64,000 bases of DNA from Candidula unifasciata (taxonomy: Eukaryota; Mollusca; Gastropoda; Stylommatophora; Geomitridae). Positions 44,257 through 56,059 of this stretch are shown one piece after another. The position numbers and the translations under genes are program-made. Below the pieces are notes generated by a model, which had not been told where the DNA came from, ran no database searches, and saw nothing but the letters and a program-made list of their open reading frames with translations. The stretch covers positions 139,227 to 203,226 of the forward strand of contig CAJHNH020000221.1 in assembly GCA_905116865.2 (NCBI GenBank). Reading direction: 5' to 3'. Positions within the stretch are counted from its first letter, which is position 1; each line of letters begins with the position of its first letter.

Positions 44257-45050
44257 GATTGCTTATTCATCTTTTCTGCTGTCAGTTTGTAGTTTGTTTA
44301 CAATTTCCATATGTGTTCCAATACAGAACAAGTATTTAGACTAATTAGTTTAGGTTACGTTTAGATGTATCATGAAACGAAGATTCTGACTGCAAGACAA
44401 GAGTAAAACTAATAATAAAATAATTGATAATATTTATTTTTTTAAAGAATCTTAAACTTATTTAAAGATAGTAGATAGTACACTTGCCGCGACGAAGTAC
44501 GAACTATCACAAGTTTTAGTTTTAAAATTATTGTATTCAATTCTTTGAAAGAATAAAGAACGGATCGAATCAATTAGCGATTAAAAAATAATATTTGTAT
44601 ACTAGTTATCTAGAATATTTCTCTATTTTAAAGAAATCGAACTAAATAAATAAAATCATACGTCAATCAGTCCAATCACAACAAAGCTCTTGACGACATT
44701 TTGATTTTAAACAGTAACCACATAGAGATTAAAAAACATGGAATCAGTAATTCGGAACAATTTTAAACTGTTTAACAATACGAGGCAAGACTATGGCAAA
44801 CATTCATTAAGTCACTAACTGCTAAGTTAGTTAAACCAGCTGCGCGGCGATCTGATGACAAACTCCATGTGGTCCGAGTTCACGCTCGGGGGTAGACAGA
44901 AAAGCCACATATTTCCCAGATGTACGGTATCTCTCTTGGAATCAAAGCCGAAAGGTTGCGATATCCATAGTACTAAGCCAAAAGTTTGCAACTCATGGTT
45001 TAAAAAAAAAAAGTCATTAACAGGCTTTCTCTTGGCAACAATCACTAATT
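44257..45050. other. AT-rich unassigned DNA
   Basis: No terminal repeats, reading frames or exons recognised. Confidence 0.5.
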
Positions 45051-45054
45051 TGTG

Positions 45055-45290
45055 TCTGTAAGAACAGAGCAAACTAAATGGTATGCCTCGTGTTGGTTCA
45101 GGGGCCCCATTGTGGGGAAAGGGAGAATAAGGCCTTCTGCCCTCCAAACAAGCTCGACGGAGGAGTCGACTAATTGGGGGTTTTCTTCGAGTGGCAAGGA
45201 ACAACTAACTGCACACAAATAAGCCTGTAAAAGGGATGCACACAGAAAACGGACCCTGGCACAAATCCAAAGTCCAGGACTATTCATCGG
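45055..45290 (-). repeat. SINE-like repeat, family C, minus strand
   Basis: Family-C hallmarks in reverse (GTTGGTTCAGGGGCCCCATT, GAGTGGCAAGGAACAACTAA). Confidence 0.65.
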
Positions 45291-45648
45291 AGCTTACATT
45301 CAGTGAACTAAAAAGTAGCAGAAATGGTATCATAGAATCACTTATGTTAAACTTTGAGAGAGAACTAAACAAGTTCATGTGAACCAAGAGGTGACGGGAA
45401 AACGCTAGCGTTAGATATGACACACGCTGAGAAAACCTATGAACAATATAACCATGTCTTTGCACTGAAACCCACACGGGCATAGAAATAATGGCGAAAA
45501 AAAAAACAGAGAAGGGAGCGAGAGGGTGGCATTACCTGAATTGGTGGGACATGGAGTGGGCTGCATGCAATAGAAAAGAATAAACTTCTTGGCGTGAGTT
45601 GACTGAGGGCCATTGGGGGGATAGAAGACAGAAGAAGAAGTCCCATTG
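45291..45648 (+). mobile_element. LINE 3' end, subfamily L3e
   Basis: Same sequence family as 49255-49580 and 52973-53303: AGAGAGAACTAAACAAG, ACACGCTGAGAAAACC, CCATGTCTTTGCACTGAAAC, GGCGTGAGTTGACTGAGGGC, then AGACAGAAGAAGAAG. Frames are broken. Confidence 0.78.
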
Positions 45649-45764
45649 CAGATACTGCTTTGGTGTGCTAGAAGCTGGACCTTCGTATATATTATTAAAC
45701 CCACTTTTGGGGTGGTACGCAACGGTACGCAGTGCCATTACCTTTTTCGTGCATCGTTAGGGTA

Positions 45765-46078
45765 CCTGCGTGGTCTCGAGGCATGGTATCCGCCTCGATT
45801 GCTAGAGGTTTCGAATTCATTCCCGGTAAGGGCTGGGATTTTTTCACGTGGACTTGAACTTCTAGTGATTTCCCCTGGTCTCTGGGTAGTGAGATCGGAC
45901 GCCCGTGTGCATTGTTGCGCACGTAAAAAATCCCTTGACATTTGGCAATCTAAAAGAGTAGCCTAACGGCGCTACCCGGCCAAATTTGGATTTAAAATTT
46001 ACCCAAAGTATTTCAGGATCCTACGTGTGGCTGCGAAGTTGATTGTGTCCTGTTTTAAGGCGAATATAAATGATTTAA
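45765..46078 (+). repeat. tRNA-derived SINE, family D
   Basis: An A-box-like GTGGTCTCGAGGCATGG and B-box-like GGTTTCGAATTCATTCC at correct spacing start the element. The body contains TCTCTGGGTAGTGAGATCGG and CATTGTTGCGCACGTAAAAA. Minus-strand relatives lie at about 50.43-50.79 kb and, as a body-only fragment, near 53.56-53.71 kb. Confidence 0.85.
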
Positions 46079-46872
46079 CTGACTTTCTACCCCACAGGAC
46101 ATCACACAAGCGATAAACACCTGATAACACAATGTGCCACCATGTGGATGAGGATCACCGTGGAGATGTCCCAGAAACCGAGTTCAGCAATAAGGCCATA
46201 TTTATGGCCTGGCTATATTGCGGCCCAGGGTGGGGCTTCAAATAACGAAAAATTGCATCCTAAATATGAAGGTGGATTGACAGACTGACTGACTTTTTAC
46301 CCCACCAGGACATCACACAAGTTACTGGCCTGCCTATATTGCGGCCCCTGGAAAAAGGCAGGGTGGGGCTTCAAATAAGAAAAAAATTCGTATCGAGACA
46401 GTAGATTGACTGACTGACTTTCTACTCCACCAGGACATCACACAAGCGATAAACACCCGATGACACAAAGTGCCACCATGCGGATGAGGATCGCCATGGA
46501 GAGGTCCCAGAAACCGCGTTCAGACATTTGGCCATATCTATGGCCTGCCTATATTGCGGCCCCCGGCAAAAGCCAGTGTGGAGCTTCAAATAAAAAAAAC
46601 TTCATCCTGAAAAGGACGATAGAGAATGTAGTAGTAACGGTGGATTGACTGATTTTCTACCCCACCAGGACATCAAACAAGCGATAAACACCCGATAACA
46701 CAAAGTGCCACCATGCGGATGAGGATCGCCGTGGAGAGGTCCCAGAAACCGCGTTCAGACATTTGGCCATATGTATGGCCTGCCTATATTGCGGCCCCTG
46801 GCAAAAGCCAGAGTAGGGCTTCAAATGACAAAAAATTTCGTCCTGTAAAGGACGAAATTGGATATATAACGG
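46079..46872 (+). repeat. Tandem array of four SINE family A units
   Basis: Four head-to-tail family-A units begin with CACCAGGACATCACACAAGC-type heads (near 46091, 46304, 46428 and 46664). The second has an internal deletion. The linker is a GGTGGATTGACTGACTGACT-like sequence. SINEs normally lie singly, so this is a satellite-like expansion. Confidence 0.88.
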
Positions 46873-47535
46873 TGGATTGAGTAATGACTTGCCCTGGGCG
46901 GTCTCGCCTTCTGCCGGTTTTGGTGGCTTTATGATTGATTTTAATTTTTTTTTTTTTTTTTCTGTTGATAATACACATGCTGTTCTTCATTTACACCTTC
47001 CTTAGCTAGTATATCAGCTCTTTTGTTTCAAAGAACTCCTAAGTGAGATGGTATCCATTGCATAGTTACCTTACACCGGTTGCCTAGTGTCCTGTTCACA
47101 AAATGAAATTTCATCGGTGATCTCCCTTAGATGTATCATTTGATGCATAGGGATTGCACGTTAAACTTGTGTGGCCAATATAAGTATTCTAATGCAAACT
47201 TCTTGGGTGGGTGAGAAGGGTGTCTGGATTTTCCCAGCTGGAATGACATCAAGAATGTGGCGCTTTGAATCGCAGGCCAGTCAAACTTTTATATTGCAGC
47301 CTGGATCAGAAAAACGAGTCCATTGGACAGCATGAGAACGAGAACTGTATCCGTTCGAATAGTCCGACGGTACAGTGTACTTTTTCGAATGTTGACCCCA
47401 TCTGCCATCTACAGACCCAATGACATATTAAAATATGAGTCTATAATCATGTACTCTTGATGCAGAGATCACAACATATAGGTCTCAAAATCCATAAGGG
47501 TAAGACGAAGATAATGATTCACTAAATGGTATCAC
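46873..47535. other. Unassigned sequence
   Basis: A poly-T tract lies near 46948-46961. No feature is recognised. The piece just right of the SINE array may belong to another decayed repeat. Confidence 0.4.
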
Positions 47536-47539
47536 ACCC

Positions 47540-48320
47540 CAGAAGGGTTTGGGGTGTTAGATATTAGCTGTACCTCTGGCAAGGTGAGCTTCATGTCTTT
47601 CTTAGGACAGTTCATCACCACTGGGCTAGGTCTGGCACTCAGCTCTCTCCTGTGGGTCCCAGCAGCTGTCAGCATGCGACAGCGGCCACCCCCGGGCAAC
47701 AGGTTTGACGGGCTGGTTAAACCAGGAGAGTGTAGCCCACCTGGTTCTAAACCACTTTGTGATTGGGATATGCCTACCCTGCATAAGAAGACTGGACTCG
47801 GCGGATTATGCGGATGAAGCCTCTTATGGTTCAACTGACAAAAAGGCGATTACCAGCACGCTCTGTGGAGAGCTTTGAGCAAGGCAGGGCACTTAAGACA
47901 CCTTGGTCATCCACTGCACCTAGGTCTATTTCCAATCGTCTAGACATTGTCTTGTCATTGGATCAAGATGGACACAGGCGAGAAAGGGAGGTCGAAGAAT
48001 TGCGCAACTCCACCTTACTTAAATTCAAGTCCTTGCGCAGGTCACTTTCATCCAAGTATCACCCAATTATCATCCTCATTCTTTTACTGCACAGACCGTT
48101 CTAGATGGTGTACATCCCTCAGGCATGGGGTATCAGCATGCCAGGCAGCTGGGGTTGCACAGGCAGAGAAACGGAGGCAAACTAGAAAGAACCATATTGC
48201 TAATCCCGCACTTACTGCGGCTTCTATCAGTTATCCGCACTGCTTAAGAACTTCCCGTGCTCATATTGGACTAGTCAGCCACCTTCGTACTCTTAATCAT
48301 TTATCATTGCTGCTTTGAAT
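47540..48320 (+). mobile_element. LINE C-terminal remnant with zinc-knuckle-like end
   Basis: The plus frame at 47947-48315 ends with DRSRWCTSLRHGVSACQAAG and a tail with PHCLRTSRAHIGLVSHLRT. This matches the C-terminal DR--W---V--G---E and C--C-R-C-SRIGL-SH-R motif of several LINE clades. The first cysteine of the zinc motif is lost. The upstream part is frameshifted. Confidence 0.7.
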
Positions 48321-48329
48321 GAAAAGTGG

Positions 48330-48690
48330 TCTTCATCACTCCTGGTTGAGGAACAACATCCCTCTCCAAGACATGGAGTCGTACACCTATTTGGGCAGTA
48401 ATGTAGATAAAGATGTGGGAAATTACAGAGATATTAAAATACGAATACAAAAGACAAAAGGAGCTGTCATAGCATTGGGAGATTTGTGGAGGTGAAAAGA
48501 AATTAAAACTAGTCCTAAACTTAAAATGTTTAATTCTAATGTCAAATCAATACTTTTGTATGGAGCAGAAACATGGCGAAGAACTAAGGCAATTACTAAT
48601 AAACTACACACATTCATTAACTGGTGCCTGCGCAGAATAGAAGGAATTAAATGGGATGATAGAATGGGGGTGGCGGAGGAATAGCTAGGC
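48330..48690 (+). mobile_element. LINE RT C-terminal fragment
   Basis: The plus strand encodes MESYTYLGSNVDKDVGNYRD, then VKSILLYGAETWR and INWCLRRIEGIKW, typical of the segment after the RT palm. Order relative to the preceding fragment is non-collinear (a C-terminus comes before the middle), so these are separate insertions or a rearranged copy. Confidence 0.78.
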
Positions 48691-49255
48691 TTTATAATAA
48701 ATAGCAATGGAGAGTGTCTGACAGAAACCAAAAGGAAGATGGTCACATAACAATACAAAGATTTAACAGCATTTAACAAAAGTATATGGTTAAGCACTGG
48801 TAAGGAAATCCAAGTTAAAATTTTGAGATGCATCTTCCCTGTAGCGACATACGGATGTGAGTCGTGGACTAGATCCCAGTTCTTAAGAAAGGAAATTGGG
48901 ACTTTTGAGCTGAAATGCTATAGAAAGATTCTCAGAATATCATGGACAGAGCAGAGAATAAATACTAACATTTCAGAAGATCTGAACATCAATAAGATTA
49001 GTTAATAAACAGCATCTGGTCTCGGAAGCTGAAATATTTTGGTCATATCAAGTGCCATAGCGGATTGGAAAAAATAATAGCAGAAGGCTATATTATAAAT
49101 ACGAAGATGGGCACAGGATATAAGTGATTCTTTGAATTTGAAAGTACACGAGGCAGGAGAGCTGGCGAGAGATCGAGTTTCTTTCAGCAGGACTGTGATG
49201 AGAGCGACGATCTACAAAGGACCTGCTTCATAAAGATGATGATAAAATCACAAAT
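48691..49255 (+). mobile_element. LINE 3' end related to the 8.2-kb copy
   Basis: The plus frame at 48823-49002 has MRCIFPVATYGCESWTRSQF and FELKCYRKILRISWTEQRIN, as in 8265-8804. The rest, to about 49230, is frameshifted and ends GATGATGATAAAAT. Confidence 0.8.
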
Positions 49256-49580
49256 GTAGAGCTTTAGGAGATAACCGAACACGTTTCAATGGTGGGGGAA
49301 AAGTCTCTGGCGTTGGACAGACAGTACACACCCTGGGAAATCATGAGAATAATATAACTAGAATGTCTTTGCATTGGAGCCCACAGGGGCATAGAAATAA
49401 TGGAAGACCCCCCCCCCCCACCACACAAAACAACACTAATGGAGAGTGGAGCTAGAGAGTGAAGTTGAAAAAAGACGGGGAGGACATGGAGAGAGCTGCA
49501 TGCGATAGCGAATGATAGAACGACTAGGGGTGAGCTTATGCTCAGTTGAGGGCTAGAAGGCAGAAGAACACTAACGAACC
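49256..49580 (+). mobile_element. LINE 3' end, subfamily L3e
   Basis: Shares AGAATGTCTTTGCATTGGA, CCCACAGGGGCATAG, GGGGAGGACATGGAGAGAGC and CAGAAGAAC with the copies at 45.3 and 53.0 kb. A poly-C run interrupts it near 49411-49420. Confidence 0.8.
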
Positions 49581-49970
49581 CTATAGATCATAAAACTGAA
49601 ATTGTTAACAGCATTCGCTAACGTCTACGCCATGGAGCCACACAGTGCTCACATATGAAACTATCAAATGCGACCAAATTCTCAGCTCTTAACGACTTCA
49701 GGAAGTCGTGGGTTTGGCAAAGGAGTGTTGGTAATTTAGAACGCACTTGACGACTTCAACAGAAAGCCAGAGAAACAGAAAATCAAGGCCAAAGTTTGAG
49801 ATATGGTTTACTGAATCATCCCTACACTGATTTCATGACCTGGATTTGCACGCAACAAAGCAGCACGTCTGTTGATATTATAAAGGTCTAAAGTAGATCA
49901 AGTGAAAGCACAGAGAGGTGGGTGGAGAGAAAAAATTGACAGGTATCCTGAGAATGAAAAAGAGCAGCCC
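49581..49970. other. Unassigned sequence
   Basis: No feature recognised. Confidence 0.4.
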
Positions 49971-50004
49971 AGTGATTCTCAAACTGTGGTGATTCGTGGT
50001 TAAA

Positions 50005-50275
50005 GTGAGTTGAGTATCCTTTACACTTTACAGGACGTTGCAAAATCAACCACAACATTTTATGGCTGTTGTGGTTTTTCTTGGCAAATTTTACCTTCAG
50101 TAGTTTGCCACTGCCCTCTAAACGAACAGCTTTCGGTACCACTGCCAAAAGCAACGCAAGACATTCTGCTGAAAAAGTCGCCGGCAGATAGGATCGAACT
50201 AGGCACCCCGGCATTACGCAGCCTGAGCAACAAACACCGACATTTTTTGGTAAAATGTCGCTGTAATAGTTTGGT
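50005..50275 (-). repeat. tRNA-derived SINE, family E, minus strand
   Basis: In minus orientation the head holds CAGGCTGCGTAATGCCGGGG and AGTTCGATCCTATC (B-box-like). The tail is GTTGATTTTGCAACGTCCTG. Relatives are at 52.43-52.64 kb and 55.44-55.69 kb. Confidence 0.75.
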
Positions 50276-50404
50276 CAGTCAGACAGATTTTCATCGCACT
50301 GTTTTATCTAACCCATGACTTACAGTTATCTCGACAAACCTTTTTGTTGTCTTATGATTTCTTTTCCCTAACCCTTTCATTGTCCTCCGTCTGTCTTTTC
50401 CAAT

Positions 50405-50795
50405 GAAGTTTGAGGTTTGAGGTTTAAACAACGGATCAACATCATGGCACACGGGTAGTGCTCCGTTCTTCTTTTAACTCATGTCTGAGTCCAAAGAAGC
50501 TCAGCACAGTGCACAGGCTCTGTAGCATCGGCGAGGATCCTGAAATACTTTAGGTCGATTTTTAACTATAAATGTTTTCCCGGGCAGTGCCATTAGGCTA
50601 CTCTTTTCGATTTTTAAATGCCAAGGAATTTTTTACTTGCGCAACAATGCAAACGGGCGTCTGATCTCACTACCCAGAGACCAGGAGAAATACTAGAAGT
50701 CTCTACGAGAAAAAAATCCTAGCATTTACCGGGGATTGAACCCCGAACCTCTAACACTCGATGTGGGCACAATGCTCTTCGCAGTCTGTCTGAAA
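50405..50795 (-). repeat. tRNA-derived SINE, family D, minus strand
   Basis: The head near 50740-50795 carries GGTTCGGGGTTCAATCCC in minus orientation. The body has CTCTGGGTAGTGAGATCAGA and TTGTTGCGCAAGTAAAAA as in the copy at 45.77 kb. A longer 3' part (CGATGCTACAGAGCC) is shared with 53.56-53.71 kb. Confidence 0.82.
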
Positions 50796-51315
50796 GACAG
50801 CAGTACTATGTCTCTTTATCGCATTCATATTCTTTGACATGTTGAGAATGTGAGACCCTACCAGTTGCTAAGCAGCTACTTTCAGCATCGCTCTTTGGGT
50901 CATTTGAATTCACGAGCTCCTTTACAAGACAAGTGTGAAGACATCAAATAGTTGAATAGTCATGTAAAGCAATTGGCACCTGCTGAGTAGCACGATCAAC
51001 ATAACGCCGAAAAACTTTACTTTCCATAAAATTTCCTGTTAACCATTTCAGGTTGGGTCGATCTGGAAGGTCAGGTTAATTTTATAGTGTCCCCTAATTT
51101 AGTTCAGAAATCGCACCAAACCCTCTTTTTTCAACCTACCCTAACAAGTGATGATTTTTAGCTGGTGTGATCATACGTGGCACTGCTGGGAGTATCGTCA
51201 GGTAAGTAACACAGCCGTCTAGCTCTAAGAATGCTTGTTTCATTTAAACTGGGTACAAAATCCATCCCAGATTTAGCCAATTTAATTTCTCTTGAGTTAC
51301 AGTCGTTCCCTTGTG

Positions 51316-51325
<10 letters not shown>
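50796..51325. other. Unassigned sequence with SINE traces
   Basis: No gene is seen. GTTAACCATTTCAGGTTGGGTCG-like wording near 51040 resembles the family-B linker. Confidence 0.35.
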
Positions 51326-51607
<282 letters not shown>

Positions 51608-51844
51608 TCGTGATTTCAGTAACTGAGACTATAAATCCTCATTAAGCACAATCTTTGGCTGATAGTACGAGCGATTGCTTGTCCCAATCGTTCTCCTCAT
51701 AAGTAAAAGTTAAGGACCTTTCTCCAGAAACCACTAGGGCAGGTCTTTCCAAACCTCTTATGTTGGTGACACACTTTTTGGACAAACATAATTTCGCTAC
51801 ACGGTAATTCAAACTACTAGCAACCCGGAGGTTGAACTAATCTG

Positions 51845-51985
51845 TTAAAGAAGACAAAGGACCTTTTCCACGATTTTAGGCGTACTGGCATATAAGACTA
51901 GACCTGTATTTTATAGGCCATTTGGTACTTCGTGGGTTATGTGGTCAACGTCACGCCGGCCACCTTTACTTCCCAGGATTATACC
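51845..51985 (-). repeat. SINE family B fragment, minus strand
   Basis: Carries AAAGGACCTTTTCCACGATT, GACTAGACCTGTATTTTATA and CTTTACTTCCCAGGA. From about 51990 it continues into the repeat also seen at 13.24 kb, and a poly-C run lies at 52124-52137. Confidence 0.7.
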
Positions 51986-52284
51986 TACTATGTAGTAAGC
52001 TCCAGCTGCTGTCTGATTTTGTTTTATTCCGATCCGATGAACAAACCGTTGTGCTCTTTTAAGTTCTACGAAATCATTCACCTGTTCTGTGACTACCATT
52101 GTTCTTAGTTTTTCTTCTTGTTCCCCCCCCCCCCCCCACATTTCTTATACATCAGCTGCATAACCCCCACCCCCACCCTAGCCTACTATTTCTTCTGCCT
52201 GTGTTTACCATTTTTGAGGTGTAGGCAAAGAGGGGGGAAAAGGTGCGGGGGGGGGGGAGAGATTATTGAGCCTGAGGATTTAAG

Positions 52285-52425
52285 GCTGCATGGCTAGTGC
52301 TGTCGCCGCGAACTGTGCATGTTAGGATGTTATTTTTGCAGCTCGACAGAAACAAATCTCCAGCCTTACCGAGGATTCGAAGCAGTCTGCAGCCTTCTAG
52401 CCATACGACCAGCCGCTCCTAAAAT
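52285..52425. repeat. SINE-like repeat (GCTAGTGCTGTC family)
   Basis: Begins GCATGGCTAGTGCTGTCGCC, ends CATACGACCAGCCGCTCC. Similar to the copies inside the 9.1-11.3 kb element. Confidence 0.6.
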
Positions 52426-52429
52426 GTTG

Positions 52430-52640
52430 TTAAAAGTTACTTACGTATCCTTCATAGCACGTTGCAAAACCAACCATAGCATTTGTTTGGCTGTTGTTGT
52501 TTTTTTTTTTTTTTAATTTTACATTCAGTAGTTTGCTATTGCTTTCTGAATGCAGTTGGGATTGAACTCAGCACCCAGGCATTACGAGGCGCGCTCGCAA
52601 CGCCTAAGCCACTAATGCCGACGTACATATGGTTCGTGTC
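52430..52640 (-). repeat. tRNA-derived SINE, family E, minus strand
   Basis: In minus orientation the head has GTGGCTTAGGCGTTGCGAGC (A-box region) and GAGTTCAATCCC (B-box). It contains a poly-A run (52500-52514 in reverse) and GTTGGTTTTGCAACGTGC. Confidence 0.8.
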
Positions 52641-52729
52641 TCAATTTTGTGTTGAGGTTTTTCTCGAGTTTTTTTTATGCCTAGCATTGATAGATAGAAC
52701 AAGGTTATTATGAATAGTGCATTTATCAG

Positions 52730-52737
<8 letters not shown>

Positions 52738-52787
<50 letters not shown>

Positions 52788-52804
52788 CTCTCCCTCTCTC
52801 TCTC

Positions 52805-52835
<31 letters not shown>

Positions 52836-52850
52836 GTGTGAGAGAGAGAG
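52738..52850. repeat. (CT)n microsatellite
   Basis: CT repeats with CTAT and CCCT interruptions, ending GTGTGAGAGAGAG. Confidence 0.97.
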
Positions 52851-53365
52851 ATCGGCCGTCTTTACTTCCAAGGACTTTACCTGATACATATTTTAGGCAG
52901 CGTCGACCTGGGAGCTAAGGCTAATTTTAAAGGGGGAAAAAGGTCCGGCTTTGTGAGGATCTGAATCCATGAATAACTAATGTAAAACTTTGGAAGAGAA
53001 CTAAACAGGCTCCAGTGGACCAAGAGGTGAGGAAAAGATTCTGGCGTTGGATAGGACACACACTGAGAAAACAGGAGAACAGCATAACTAGAATGTCTTT
53101 GCATTGGAACCCACGGGGGCATAGGAACAAAGGAAGGCCAAAAAACACACGGAGAAGTGAGCTGGAGAATGAAGTTAGAAAGATGGGGAGGACATGGGGA
53201 GAGCTTCATGCACTGGCGAAGGATAGAACGACTTGGCGTGAGTTGGTTGAGGGCCTATGCTACATTAGGGGATAGAAAGGCAGAAGCAGAAGAAGAAGAA
53301 GAGGAATCCATGACCTTATGATCCTTAGGCGAACCTCTAGCCACTACATCACGGCGGCTGACTAT
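52850..53365 (-). repeat. SINE family B split by a LINE insertion
   Basis: The body part lies at 52850-52972 and the tRNA-like head at 53304-53365 (in minus orientation CCGCCGTGATGTAGTGGCTA then GGTCATGGATTCC). They become contiguous once the LINE at 52973-53303 and one copy of GAATCCATGA are removed. Confidence 0.85.
52973..53303 (+). mobile_element. LINE 3' end, subfamily L3e, inside a SINE
   Basis: The plus frame at 53015-53272 reads RKRFWRWIGHTLRKQENSIT, SLHWNPRGHRNKGRPKNTRR and MGRTWGELHALAKDRTTWRE, the complete C-terminal block of an APE-type LINE. It has a 10-bp target-site duplication GAATCCATGA (52963-52972 and 53304-53313) and a (GAA)n tail. It is the best preserved of three copies. 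Confidence 0.92.
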
Positions 53366-53499
53366 TACTCTATCTATTGTTATCTACTTGAATTTGTGTA
53401 ATTCTAAATGAAACACATACACAAACACGCACACGCACACAATACCCGTATTTCCTAATTTATTCTTAGGCATAGACTGCAAGTACTCTGGTTCGATGG

Positions 53500-53715
53500 T
53501 GCATGGGAATTCGTAGAGTGCTGTGATGTCAATTTTTGACTGAACTAAACTTGTTTCATTGTTTGAACAACGGATCAACATCATGGCACAGGGGTAGTTA
53601 CCCATAAGTGCTCCGTTCTACGTCTAACTCAAGCCTGAGTCCGAAGAAACTCAGCACAAGGCACGAACCTCTTAGCACCGGAGAGGATCCTTAACTACTT
53701 TAGGTAGATTTTATT
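53500..53715. repeat. Mixed LINE tail and SINE family D fragment
   Basis: The start shares GTGCTGTGATGTCAATTTTT with 25.41 kb. Then AACAACGGATCAACATCATG through GGAGAGGATCCTTAACTACT matches the 3' part of the family-D SINE at 50.43 kb. Confidence 0.6.
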
Positions 53716-54650
53716 GTTATTGGTCAGTACTCTGTTTTCTGGAGGTGTCCTAGTTTCAACATTTATATGCGCTAAGGACAACTGGAAGAAGAAGAAGGAG
53801 TAATTAACACCATTGGCTGCAATTTCACATTCTGGCATGATTTGTATTTGTTTTTGTTTTCTACATTGTCATTAATTACTAAAAGTGAATCAAATTTTCA
53901 ACTTGTGTGTGTGTGTGTGTTTGTGCAAATACGGATCGATCATTCTCTGTAGGAGAGTGCACTCTAATCTCTACTTTCCTTGTTTGTATCGATCACTGCT
54001 TGTTGATTTAATTCTGCTTGTGACCAGGAACGCTTTTACCAGGTCACTATTTCTATATTTAATTTTATTTCTTAACATTGCAGTTGGCGTTAGCTTTAAA
54101 CCTGCCTACATAAAATAGCATCTGTTCACAGGGGGATAGAAATCAATAATTGCCGATGCACTTTACTCTTTTTTTTTTTTTTAAACTTTGGATCGGGGTT
54201 CCATAGGGAGAGTTGTGGGGAGAAAGGAAGAGAGATGAGGCTAGACATATAGTCGTGACAAGCTGAAGCAAGGACGAAGTTTTGTGATCATAGTGACATT
54301 TTGGATGTTTGCCACAGATGCGGCTTCAGGTCAGAACTGTTACCAGGCATCATAGCGACGTCATAAATAGATCACACAATGTCGATCCAGTGGCGGCGAA
54401 TTTCTAGGAAAAATGGCCTATGACAGATCGAACTTTCAAGCGATCATTTTCCCCACGAAGAAACACAGTTATTACCGTTTTCCACACTGAAGGTTGGTTC
54501 TTTTCCTTTCTTTCGCCGCATCTTTAGTATTCCGAGATTTCGTTGGGAGTTTCTGGGAAAGTCCAATAGTATAGGGGTGAAATGAACACAAACTAACATT
54601 AACGTAGACTACCAAAAGGTGTGTTTTTGTTTTTCTTGATGCATATAATG
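53716..54650. other. Unassigned sequence
   Basis: Includes a TG run near 53906-53920 and a poly-T tract near 54168-54182. No exon or element termini recognised. Confidence 0.4.
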
Positions 54651-54675
54651 TTCACATGCAACCTGCACATGAATC

Positions 54676-54698
54676 ACACACACACACACACACGCACA

Positions 54699-54738
<40 letters not shown>
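54676..54738. repeat. (CA)n microsatellite
   Basis: About 30 CA units with CGCACACGCG interruptions. Confidence 0.97.
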
Positions 54739-54739
<1 letters not shown>

Positions 54740-54849
54740 AAAACACTTGAATTAAAATCCCACCAACTGAATAATTCCGTAACTACATAGTTAACAGTAA
54801 CTGCAGAGGTGTTACTAACAGCTGGAAACACACATGCAAAGAGTTTCAA

Positions 54850-55205
54850 GCAAACATTTGGTTAAAAGCAAAGTGCTTCAAGCAAACATTTTGGTTAAAA
54901 GAAAAAATTTTCAAGCAAAAATGTAGTTAAAATATATACGCCCCCCCCCCCCCCCCCCCCTTTTCCCAAAAATACATTTTCTGTGTAGAAAAAAGATACC
55001 TTTTCCGAAGAAATTGTAACTCTGTTGTGAGGAAAATCTATTCTTTTCAATGGAGAAAGTATACCTTTTTTGGGAAAAATAAAGCTTTTCTGTGAAAAAG
55101 TTGTTTCTCAGTTTGAAGAAAACATTCTTCCTCTTTAGAGAAAAATACTTTTTAGTGGGGAAAATATACCCTTTATGTAATGAAGTTGCAGCACATGTTT
55201 GTGTG
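54850..55205. repeat. Poly-C run and degenerate tandem repeat
   Basis: A poly-C tract (about 54942-54960) is followed by loosely repeated units of about 45 bp built on GAAAAA-TATACCTTTTCTG. Confidence 0.6.
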
Positions 55206-55350
55206 TAGAAAAATATACTCTTTCTGTGGAGGAAACACTAAATAAATCTATACTAATCAATCAGAATACTAATCAGAATACATTTATTGCATCAGTCTCC
55301 ACAGTGACATCAGGGCAAATATTTCTGTGGTTGGGAATATTACCTTTTGA

Positions 55351-55779
55351 CAGTGCTATTCAACTGGCGACGCGCTGGCCAAATCTGGCCGCAGAGGCCC
55401 AGTTAGCAGCATTAGATTATTTATTGTCTGTTGTAATGTGTTAAACGTCTGTGGCTTAGGCGTTGCGAACGCGCTTCATAATGCCGCGGTGCCGGGTTCA
55501 ATTCTAGCTGCGGACGGTTTGTCTTGTGTTGGTTTCGATAGTGGTACCTAGAGCTGAAAGATCAAACAGCAATGGTATACTACTAAACGTAAAATTTGCC
55601 TAGAAACTAACTACAGCAGCCAAAAAATGCTGTTGCAGGTTCTGCAAAGTCCTGTAAAGGATACGTTACTAACTTCAATGTATTAATAATCTTTCTATTT
55701 TGTTGTTCGGGCATCTGGCCTGTGACGATTCCCATTTGCAAAATTTTGGTCCCTAAGTAAACTTAGTTGAATAGCTCTG
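55351..55779. mobile_element. hAT-like element interrupted by a SINE
   Basis: The ends CAGTGCTATTCAACTGGCG and ACTTAGTTGAATAGCTCTG are inverted repeats, flanked by CCTTTTGA and CCTTATAA (6 of 8 identical). A family-E SINE occupies about 55445-55685. Without it the element is about 190 bp, the size of its relative at 34992-35174. Confidence 0.8.
55445..55685 (+). repeat. tRNA-derived SINE, family E
   Basis: Head GTGGCTTAGGCGTTGCGAAC (A-box region) and CGGGTTCAATTCTAGC (B-box). Tail GCAAAGTCCTGTAAAGGATA. This is the clearest family-E copy. Confidence 0.85.
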
Positions 55780-56059
55780 CCTTATAAAGTCTCAATTTCT
55801 TACACAGTAGAGCCATCATACCCCAGTCCTAATGCCACACGAAAGGTTACTTTAATGTGTTGTTTTAAATCGTCGCCGAAGAAATTGAAAGCTAGTAACT
55901 GTGAAACTGTGAAACGAACTCACCACCATCTAAGCCACTGTTCTTCAAGCAGTGGTTCGTGGACCTGTAGTGGACGGGGAATCAACAGTTGGGCCACAGA
56001 CCAGTGGTGAACGGCTGAAATGTCAAGGTGGGTCTCTAAAAATATATACCTAATAGTGT

